Shown piece after piece: positions 57,611-64,000 of a DNA stretch of 64,000 nucleotides. Position 1 is the stretch's first letter. Each line of letters starts with the position of its first letter. Position numbers and translations under genes: made by a program. The DNA is taken from contig NZ_JBBJLN010000008.1 of NCBI RefSeq assembly GCF_037658235.1, forward strand, positions 62,001 through 126,000. Direction: 5' to 3'. This DNA comes from Yunchengibacter salinarum (GTDB lineage: Bacteria; Pseudomonadota; Alphaproteobacteria; Sphingomonadales; Kordiimonadaceae). The notes beneath the pieces are model-generated. The model did no database searches. It was given only the letters and a program-made list of their open reading frames with translations, and was not told the origin of the DNA.

Positions 57611-59095
57611 TCAGCCGTTCAGCTTGGGCGCCAGCAACTGATTCACCAGTTTGGGGTTGGCCTTGCCGCCGGTGGCCTTCATCACCTGACCGACGAAAAA
57701 GCCCATCAGCTTGGTCTTGCCGTCCCGGTACTGGGCCAATTGATCCGGGTTATCCGCCAGCACCTGATCAATGATGCCTTCAAGCTCGCCCGTGTCGGAC
57801 ATCTGTTTCAGGCCCTTTTCCTCCACAATGGCATTGGGGTCCTGGCCGGTCTCGAACATGATCTCGAACACGTCCTTGGCGATGCGGCCTGAAATGGTGC
57901 CGTCTTCCACCAGTGCCAGAAGGGCCGCGCCCTGGGTGGGGGTCACGGGCGATTCGCCGATCCCCTTGCCCGATTTGTTCAGGGCGCCGAAAAAGTCCGA
58001 CGTGACCCAGTTGGCCGCCTTGCCCGCCAGCTTGGCGGGGCTGCTGCCCGTGGCCTGCACCAGTGCCGCCAGCAGGTCTTCAAAGAAATGGCTGTGTTCC
58101 TTTTCCGCCACCAGCACGCCGGCATTATAGTCGCTCAGCCCCAGATCCTTGACGAAGCGGGCTTTCTTGGCATCCGGCAGTTCCGGCAGGCTGTCTTCCG
58201 CGTCCCGGATGAAGGCGTCGTCAAAGGTGACGGGCAGCAGGTCCGGGTCGGGGAAATAGCGATAGTCGTGCGCTTCTTCCTTGGACCGCATGGATCGGGT
58301 TTCCCCCTTGACCGGATCGAACAGCCGGGTTTCCTGATCCACGCTGCCGCCCGCCTCGATAATGTCCACCTGGCGCTGGGCCTCCACCTCGATCGCCTGA
58401 CGCACGAATCGCACGGAATTCACGTTCTTGATCTCGCAGCGGGTGCCCAGCCCTTCGCCGGGGCGGCGCACGGACACGTTCACGTCCGCCCGCATGGAGC
58501 CCTGCTCCATATTGCCGTCGCAGGTGCCGATATAGCGCAGAATGGTGCGCAGCTTGGTGAGATAGGCGCCCGCTTCCTCCGGCGAGGTCATGTCCGGCTT
58601 GGACACGATCTCCATCAGCGCCACGCCGGAGCGGTTCAGGTCCACATAAGTGTATTGCGGGTGCTGATCATGCATGGATTTGCCCGCGTCCTGCTCCAGA
58701 TGGATGCGTTCGATCCCCACCTGTCGGACCAAGCCTTCACCCATGTCCAGCGCGACCACGCCCTCCCCCACAACGGGGTGGGAAAACTGGCTGATCTGGT
58801 AGCCCTGCGGCAGGTCCGCATAAAAATAATTCTTGCGGTCGAACTTGGAATAGCGGTTGATCCGCGCCTTCAGGGCCAGCCCCGTGCGCACCGCCTGCCG
58901 GATGCATTCCCGGTTCACGGTGGGCAACATGCCGGGCATGGCGGCATCCACCAGGCTCACATTGTCATTGGGCTCGGCGCCGAACTGGGTGGACGCGCCG
59001 GAAAACAGCTTGGCGTTGGAGATCACCTGAGCGTGCACCTCCATGCCGATCACCACTTCGAAATCGCCGGTGGCGCCCTGAATCAGATAGGTCAT
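57611..59095 (-). CDS. gatB: Asp-tRNA(Asn)/Glu-tRNA(Gln) amidotransferase subunit B
   Basis: A 494-residue GatB. It has the N-terminal cradle with EVVIGMEVHAQVISNAKLFS, then HCQ-type GYQISQFSHPVVGEG, the Mg/ATP segment RSGVALMEIVSKPDM, MRADVNVSVRRPGE and CEIKNVNSVRFV, and the YqeY-like C-terminal tail. It phosphorylates Glu/Asp on misacylated tRNA and uses ammonia from GatA. The ATG at 59095 overlaps the gatA stop by four bases; a longer frame is not supported. Confidence 0.97.
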   Translation of the reverse strand: MTYLIQGATGDFEVVIGMEVHAQVISNAKLFSGASTQFGAEPNDNVSLVDAAMPGMLPTVNRECIRQAVRTGLALKARINRYSKFDRKNYFYADLPQGYQISQFSHPVVGEGVVALDMGEGLVRQVGIERIHLEQDAGKSMHDQHPQYTYVDLNRSGVALMEIVSKPDMTSPEEAGAYLTKLRTILRYIGTCDGNMEQGSMRADVNVSVRRPGEGLGTRCEIKNVNSVRFVRQAIEVEAQRQVDIIEAGGSVDQETRLFDPVKGETRSMRSKEEAHDYRYFPDPDLLPVTFDDAFIRDAEDSLPELPDAKKARFVKDLGLSDYNAGVLVAEKEHSHFFEDLLAALVQATGSSPAKLAGKAANWVTSDFFGALNKSGKGIGESPVTPTQGAALLALVEDGTISGRIAKDVFEIMFETGQDPNAIVEEKGLKQMSDTGELEGIIDQVLADNPDQLAQYRDGKTKLMGFFVGQVMKATGGKANPKLVNQLLAPKLNG

Positions 59096-60579
59096 TGGGC
59101 ATCCTCCCACCAGATGGTCGGCTCTGCCTTGAAGGCGGCGGCCTCCTCCAGCACACCGGAAACCGTGAACACGGCGTCTTCCCCCCATGTGGGGCCAAGC
59201 ACCTGAAGGCCCAGCGGCAGGCCGTTCTTGTCCAGCCCCGCGGCCACGCTGGCGCCCGGAATCCCCGCAAGCGAGGCGGGCACGGTGAACACGTCATTGA
59301 GATACATGGCCACCGGGTCGTCGCTCTTCTCGCCGGGGGCAAAGGCGGCGCTGGGCGCGGTGGGGGTCAGGATCGCATCCACCTCCTCGAACGCCCGGTG
59401 GAAATCCCCGGCGATGAGCTGGCGCACCTTCTGAGCTTTCAGATAATAGGCATCATAATAGCCCGCCGAAAGCACATAGGTGCCGATCATCAGGCGGCGC
59501 TGCACCTCTTCGCCGAAACCGGCGGCGCGGGTGGCTTCATACATGTCCACCAGGCTGCCGCCTTCCGGCACTTCGCGCAGGCCATAGCGCACGCCGTCAT
59601 AGCGCGCCAGATTGGACGATGCCTCCGCGGGCGCGATGATATAATAGGCGGGCAGGGCATATTTGGTGTGGGGCAGATTGATATCCACCACTTTGGCGCC
59701 CGCCTGCTTCAGCCAGTCGATCCCCTGATGCCACAGCGTTTCGATCTCGGCGGGCATGTCCGCCAGGTGATATTCCTGGGGAATGCCGATGGTCTTGCCG
59801 CGAATGTCACCGGTCAGCGCCGCTTCGAAATCGGGCACGTCCTTTTGTACGGAGGTGCTGTCCTTCGGGTCATAGCCCGCCATGGCGCCCAGCATGATCG
59901 CCCCGTCCCGCACCGAGCGGGTGATGGTGCCCGCCTGATCCAGCGAGCTGGCAAACGCCACCATGCCATAGCGGCTGCACCGGCCATAGGTGGGCTTGAT
60001 GCCGAAGGTGCCGGTGAAGCTGGCGGGCTGACGGATTGACCCGCCGGTGTCGGACGCCGTGGCCCCCATGGCGGCAAAGCCGGACACGCTGGCCACGGAC
60101 CCGCCGCTGGACCCGCCGGGCACCGTATCCACCGTGCCCCGGCGCCAGGGGTTTTTCACCGGGCCGTAATAGCTGGTCTCGTTGGATGAGCCCATGGCGA
60201 ATTCATCCATGTTCAGCTTGCCCAGCATCACCGCGCCCGCATCCCACAACTTCTGTGTCACGGTGGATTCATAGGGCGGCTCGAACCCGTCCAGAATATG
60301 GCTGCACGCGGTGGTGTGCACGCCCTCGGTGGCGAACAAGTCCTTCACCCCGATGGGAATGCCCGCCATGGCGCCCGCATCACCCGCCTTGATCGCCTTG
60401 TCCGCCGCCTCGGCCTGGGCGCGGGCCTTGTCCGGCGTGGCGACGATATAGGCATTCAGGGGCGCGGCCTTTTCCACCGCCGCGATATGGGCATCCGCCA
60501 GTTCCACGGCGGTAAAGCGGCCCTTTTTCAGACCATCACGGGCTTCGGCAATGGTCAGCCGTGTCAGATCACTGTCCAT
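59092..60579 (-). CDS. gatA: Asp-tRNA(Asn)/Glu-tRNA(Gln) amidotransferase subunit A
   Basis: A 495-residue amidase-signature glutaminase. The catalytic Lys lies in IPIGVKDLFATEGV (about 79), and the Ser-cisSer pair in TVDTVPGGSSGGSVASVSG with the following ATASDTGGSIRQPAS. It releases ammonia from glutamine and channels it to GatB. It lies between gatC (10 bp upstream) and gatB (4-bp overlap), forming the usual gatCAB order. Confidence 0.97.
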   Translation of the reverse strand: MDSDLTRLTIAEARDGLKKGRFTAVELADAHIAAVEKAAPLNAYIVATPDKARAQAEAADKAIKAGDAGAMAGIPIGVKDLFATEGVHTTACSHILDGFEPPYESTVTQKLWDAGAVMLGKLNMDEFAMGSSNETSYYGPVKNPWRRGTVDTVPGGSSGGSVASVSGFAAMGATASDTGGSIRQPASFTGTFGIKPTYGRCSRYGMVAFASSLDQAGTITRSVRDGAIMLGAMAGYDPKDSTSVQKDVPDFEAALTGDIRGKTIGIPQEYHLADMPAEIETLWHQGIDWLKQAGAKVVDINLPHTKYALPAYYIIAPAEASSNLARYDGVRYGLREVPEGGSLVDMYEATRAAGFGEEVQRRLMIGTYVLSAGYYDAYYLKAQKVRQLIAGDFHRAFEEVDAILTPTAPSAAFAPGEKSDDPVAMYLNDVFTVPASLAGIPGASVAAGLDKNGLPLGLQVLGPTWGEDAVFTVSGVLEEAAAFKAEPTIWWEDAQ

Positions 60580-60589
60580 GGGTGCGGTC

Positions 60590-60880
60590 CTATTCGATTA
60601 CTTTAGGAACGGCGAAGAAGCCGTAATCGCTGGCGGGCGCGTTCTTCAGAACGTCTGCCGCCTTGCCACCATCGGTCACGATATCGTCCCGCCAGACAAG
60701 CTCGGCATTGACCGGGCTGGTCATGGGCTCCACCTCATCGGTGTTCACTTCGCCCAGTTGCTCCACCCAGTCGAGAATGTTGTTCAATTCCCCGGCCAGC
60801 CCGTCCAGCCGGTCTTCCGGCACGCGAATCCGCGCCAATTGGGCGATCTTCCTGACCGTATCCCTGTCGATATCCGACAT
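60590..60880 (-). CDS. gatC: Asp-tRNA(Asn)/Glu-tRNA(Gln) amidotransferase subunit C
   Basis: A 96-residue GatC that wraps around the GatA-GatB interface. It begins SDIDRDTVRKIAQLARIRVP and contains LNNILDWVEQLGEVNTDEVEP and the C-terminal YGFFAVPKVIE, all standard for the family. AAGGG precedes the ATG at 60880. It heads the operon; the 238-bp divergent gap to the glucosaminidase gene carries the promoters. Confidence 0.96.
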   Translation of the reverse strand: MSDIDRDTVRKIAQLARIRVPEDRLDGLAGELNNILDWVEQLGEVNTDEVEPMTSPVNAELVWRDDIVTDGGKAADVLKNAPASDYGFFAVPKVIE

Positions 60881-61118
60881 AGTGCTACCCTTGGCAAATC
60901 GCTTCGAAAGTCCGGCGCCGACCCGCCGCGCCGGTATGAAAAGACGGCCATTGCCCCTTCCATGAAAAAAGGGCACAGCCCGCATCGGCGCGCAACTTAG
61001 CGACTTGACCGCAGGGGGGCAAGCCACGATTGAGGGCACACGCCAGCCCCCGAACGGCTTTTGCCAAGCGGGGCCAAACAGCCTATCATGATGCCAAACC
61101 CAATCAGGAGAGATATCC

Positions 61119-61913
61119 GTGCAAATACTGAAAGGGCGATACAGCCGCCTGCTGCTGGGCGGGGGCGCCGTCATCATTGTGGCGGCGGTTCTGACGCTGA
61201 TCTACGGCCTGTACAAATGGCAGGAAAGCGTGGACACGCTGGGCGTCGGATACCGCCATGCCGAGGATCTGACCATCACGGAGGACATGACCGTGGAGGA
61301 GCGCAAGCAGGCGTTCTTCGACTTCATGCGCCCCATCGTGAAGGCTGAAAACCGGCGCATCAGCGCACTGCGGGACCGGTTGCAGGCAGCCCGGCAGGAC
61401 AAGACTCCCCCCGCCTGGGTGGCCGATGTGGCCGAAAACTACGGTGTGGACTGGTCCGGCGAGGGCCGGGAGAGCGAATGGCGCGCCCTGCTGCGCCGGG
61501 TGGACACGGTACCGCTGCCCCTCGTGCTGGCCCAGGCGGCCAACGAATCGAGCTGGGGCCGGTCCCGTTTCGCCCGAAAGGGCAACAATTTCTTCGGCCA
61601 GTGGTGCTTTTCCAAGGGCTGCGGGATCGTTCCCAAGCGCCGCAGTGCCGGCAAGAATCATGAAGTGGCGAGCTTTGACACCGTGAACGCGGCGGTGCGC
61701 GCCTATCTGCACAATATCAACACCTCCGGCGCCTATGGCGGGCTGCGAGACATCCGCTACACCGCGCGCCAGCAGGCGCGGAAACCGAAGGCCGAAGCCC
61801 TGGCCGCCGGGCTGACCCGCTATAGCGAGCGGGGCGCGGCCTATGTATCCGAAATCCGCGCCATGATCCGGGTCAACACGCCGCTGATGATGCAGAGCCA
61901 GACAGCCGAATGA
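61119..61913 (+). CDS. Bax-type glucosaminidase, membrane-anchored
   Basis: A 264-residue protein. A GTG start with GGAG upstream leads into an N-terminal anchor (LLLGGGAVIIVAAVLTLIYG, about 11-30). The rest is a lysozyme-like glucosaminidase (GH73/Bax) domain: VPLPLVLAQAANESSWGRSR with the catalytic Glu, then GNNFFGQWCFSKGCGIVP and FDTVNAAVRAYLHNINTS. It cuts peptidoglycan glycan strands in the periplasm. Its stop overlaps the next gene by four bases (ATGA). Confidence 0.87.
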   Translation: MQILKGRYSRLLLGGGAVIIVAAVLTLIYGLYKWQESVDTLGVGYRHAEDLTITEDMTVEERKQAFFDFMRPIVKAENRRISALRDRLQAARQDKTPPAWVADVAENYGVDWSGEGRESEWRALLRRVDTVPLPLVLAQAANESSWGRSRFARKGNNFFGQWCFSKGCGIVPKRRSAGKNHEVASFDTVNAAVRAYLHNINTSGAYGGLRDIRYTARQQARKPKAEALAAGLTRYSERGAAYVSEIRAMIRVNTPLMMQSQTAE

Positions 61914-63517
61914 CCTCGACGCGGCCCGACAAGCGTGTGGATGTGGCCATTGCGGGCGGCGGCCATAACGGCCTGGTCGCCGCCTTTTATCTGGCCCGCG
62001 CCGGGCTGTCCGTCCATCTGGTGGAAGCGCGCCCGGTGCTGGGCGGCGCGGCGGTCACACAGGAATTTCACCCCGGTTTCCGCAACTCGCTGGCCAGCTA
62101 TACGGTCAGCCTGCTGCATCCGCGCGTCATCCGGGACATGGACCTGCCCCGTCATGGCCTGACCATCAGGGAGCGCCCGCAGGATAATATGCTGCTGTCA
62201 CCCGATGGCGGTGTGCTTCATGTGCCTTCCGACAGGGCGGCATTCCAGCGGGAAGTGGCAAAAATCTGCCCGGACGACGCGGCAACCCTTCCCGCTTATG
62301 ACGCATGGCTGACCGAGGCGGCGGACGTGCTGCGCGCGCTGGCCCTGGCACCGCCGCCCGATACCGGCGGCGACCTGCTCGCCATGCTGCGCGCCGGGCG
62401 CCTGGCCCGGCAGTTGTGGACCCTGCCGCCCCGAACACAATCCGCCCTGTTGCAGCTTTTCACCGCCAGCGCGGCGGAGGTGCTGGACCAGTGGTTCCGC
62501 CATGACCGGGTCAAGGCGCTGTTTGCCTTTGACAGCGTGGTGGGCAGCTTCACCACACCGGAAGCGCCGGGGTCCGCCTATGTGCTGCTGCATCACTGCT
62601 TCGGCGAAGTGAACGGCAAGCGCGGCGCATGGGGCCACGCCATGGGGGGCATGGGCGCCATCACACAGGCCATGGCCCGCGCCGCCGGGGAAGCGGGCGC
62701 CGTGCTGGAAACCGGGGCGCCCGTGGCCCGGATACGGGTGCAGAAAGGCCGCGCGGACGGGCTGGAACTGACGGACGGGCGCACCATTCAGGCCCGCCAT
62801 GTGCTCGCCGCCCTTGGCCCCAAGCCCCTGTTCACCCGGTTGATGGATGAAAAAGACGTACCGGGCGACTTTCTGGCGGCCATGCGGCGTTTCAAGACCG
62901 AGTCCGCCTCGCTTCGGATCAATCTGGCCCTTGACCGTCTGCCCGATTTCACCGCCGCAAAGGGGCCTGGACCGCATCTGACCGGCGGCATCATTGTGGG
63001 TGGCGGCATGGACTATCTGCACAATGCCCATGAAAGCGCGCGGCGGCATGGCTGGTCAAAGGCGCCGGTGGTGGAAATGCTGATTCCCTCCACGCTGGAC
63101 CCGTCGCTGGCCCCTGAAGGCAAGCATGTGGCCAGCCTGTTCTGCCAGCATTTCCGCTATGACCTGCCGGAAGGCCACTGGGACGACTTCCGCGATCAGG
63201 CGGCGGATCACGCCATTGATACGGTGGCGGCCCATGCGCCGGAACTGCGGGACAGCATATTGGCCCGGCAGGTGCTGTCGCCGCTGGATCTGGAACGCAC
63301 GCTGGGCCTGGCCGGTGGGGACATCTTCCACGGCGCCCTGACCCTGAACCAGTTGTTCGCCGCCCGCCCGGCGCTGGGGGCGGCGCGCTATCGTATGCCG
63401 GTCGCCGGGTTGTATCTGGGCGCTTCCGGGGCGCATCCGGGCGGCGGGGTCAGCGGTCTGCCGGGTCACAATGCCGCCCATGCCCTGTTGCAGGACCGCC
63501 GCCTGTTGCCGTTCTGA
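61910..63517 (+). CDS. NAD(P)/FAD-dependent oxidoreductase (PYROXD2/phytoene desaturase-like)
   Basis: A 535-residue flavoprotein. The Rossmann motif is VDVAIAGGGHNGLVAAFYLA (10-29), followed by VEARPVLGGAAVTQEF. The middle GAWGHAMGGMGAITQAMARA and the C-terminal GLYLGASGAHPGGGVSGLPG are typical of the CrtI/PYROXD2 group. No carotenoid genes are nearby, so PYROXD2-like is a better label than phytoene desaturase. The substrate is unknown. It is coupled to the glucosaminidase gene by an ATGA overlap, an unexpected pairing. Confidence 0.87.
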   Translation: MTSTRPDKRVDVAIAGGGHNGLVAAFYLARAGLSVHLVEARPVLGGAAVTQEFHPGFRNSLASYTVSLLHPRVIRDMDLPRHGLTIRERPQDNMLLSPDGGVLHVPSDRAAFQREVAKICPDDAATLPAYDAWLTEAADVLRALALAPPPDTGGDLLAMLRAGRLARQLWTLPPRTQSALLQLFTASAAEVLDQWFRHDRVKALFAFDSVVGSFTTPEAPGSAYVLLHHCFGEVNGKRGAWGHAMGGMGAITQAMARAAGEAGAVLETGAPVARIRVQKGRADGLELTDGRTIQARHVLAALGPKPLFTRLMDEKDVPGDFLAAMRRFKTESASLRINLALDRLPDFTAAKGPGPHLTGGIIVGGGMDYLHNAHESARRHGWSKAPVVEMLIPSTLDPSLAPEGKHVASLFCQHFRYDLPEGHWDDFRDQAADHAIDTVAAHAPELRDSILARQVLSPLDLERTLGLAGGDIFHGALTLNQLFAARPALGAARYRMPVAGLYLGASGAHPGGGVSGLPGHNAAHALLQDRRLLPF

Positions 63518-63698
63518 GCGAAACAGACGGGCGCGGGATCAGGGGCGGAGACGCCGGACCTCCCCCCGCCGCCGCCATCACAAAGCGGTGAGAAGCGCGA
63601 GATTCCGCCAATACCGGCATGTTGCGGGGTTGTATGACCGGCTATTCGCCCCAAGATTTGTTATGGAATTTTTAACGATTATAAAGGGAGGCATATTC

Positions 63699-64000
63699 AT
63701 GCAACGCCTGACACCAACGCTGGTGACTCGCACTTTGGCCGGACTCGTCGCGCTCTTCGGTGCCGGAACCGCCGCCATGGCGGAAGATCGGGATGAAGGG
63801 CTGTATCTGTCCGGCTTTGGCGGCCTGTCCTTCCAGTCGGACCAGACCAGCACCCTGGCCGGGGATGTTACCATCGGGCAGCGGCTGGATGCGGATTTCA
63901 AGACCGGCTTCGTAGTTGGCGGCGCCGTGGGCTATCGGATGCCGGAACGGTTTGACGGGTTGCGGCTGGAACTGGAAGTGAGCTACCGGGAAAACAGCCT
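63699..64000 (+). CDS. Outer-membrane beta-barrel protein, N-terminal part (cut by window edge)
   Basis: The visible 100 residues begin with a signal peptide (LVTRTLAGLVALFGAGTAAM-A) and continue with alternating strands and turns: LYLSGFGGLSFQSDQTSTLA, FKTGFVVGGAVGYRMPERFD and LRLELEVSYRENS. That is the small OmpA/OMP_b-brl type barrel. A strong AAGGGAGG site lies about seven bases before the ATG. The open frame runs off the window, so size and subfamily are unknown. Confidence 0.8.
   Translation, partial: MQRLTPTLVTRTLAGLVALFGAGTAAMAEDRDEGLYLSGFGGLSFQSDQTSTLAGDVTIGQRLDADFKTGFVVGGAVGYRMPERFDGLRLELEVSYRENS

Noticed and set aside
61910..63517. Carotenoid phytoene desaturase (crtI) assignment
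   Set aside because: No other carotenoid genes nearby, and the C-terminal motif fits the PYROXD2-like branch better.

Overview
The window is 64 kb of dense, GC-rich chromosome (about two thirds G+C by eye) with short intergenic gaps, ATGA/TGATG translational couplings, three large TonB-dependent receptors, demethoxyubiquinone hydroxylase (Coq7), GluQ, GatCAB and two housekeeping tRNAs. This fits a free-living heterotrophic alphaproteobacterium. The receptor-plus-TPR-sulfotransferase pairing, the EctC gene and the DUF3450/TtpC-type TonB system point towards marine or saline groups such as Kordiimonadales, Iodidimonadales or Sphingomonadales; that placement is inference. No phage, insertion sequence or CRISPR array was found.

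Layout. 0-7 kb (minus strand): a cut secreted-protein gene, an FAD oxidoreductase, an NTP transferase coupled to an MmgE/PrpD protein, then a small surface-polysaccharide group (TviB-type UDP-sugar dehydrogenase, GT2 glycosyltransferase, sulfotransferase). 7.5-9.2 kb: a 2OG-Fe(II) oxygenase and a PAS_5 protein, followed by a structured tandem repeat (site A). 9.2-18.6 kb: two TonB-dependent receptors flanking a Na+/H+ antiporter and a TPR-sulfotransferase. 19-28.4 kb: an acyl-CoA type catabolic operon (TetR, enoyl-CoA hydratase, acyl-CoA ligase, MaoC) divergent from an alpha/beta hydrolase, a third receptor, a spinster-type MFS carrier and a solitary ectoine synthase, followed by repeat site B. 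28.8-33 kb: SRPBCC, MAPEG, a PabB-PabC fusion and an FAH-family hydrolase.

34.3-40 kb is a seven-gene energy-transduction operon: DUF3450, TtpC-like ExbB, ExbB, two ExbD, TonB and a TPR protein. It would energise receptors such as the three encoded here. 40-47 kb holds tRNA-Leu, a DedA/YqaA protein, DsbB, Coq7, HNH nuclease, GluQ, a beta-helix protein, a HIG1 protein, a PduO cobalamin adenosyltransferase and two envelope proteins. 47-55 kb is a purine-degradation locus: xanthine dehydrogenase (xdhABC), HIU hydrolase, OHCU decarboxylase, allantoinase and allantoicase. The urate-oxidising step is missing from the window. 55-64 kb holds EgtD, tRNA-Ser, a short TonB-domain protein, a 40-residue membrane peptide, gatCAB, a Bax-type glucosaminidase, a PYROXD2-like oxidoreductase and the start of an outer-membrane protein.

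The most unusual signal is a family of roughly 135-bp tandem repeats that fills two separate convergent intergenic gaps, 8904-9220 and 28458-28810. Each unit carries a series of hairpins. Between units the hairpin arms change sequence while base pairing is retained, which suggests selection for structure. Short 15-18 bp tandem repeats at the ends of three other genes are a second, smaller theme.
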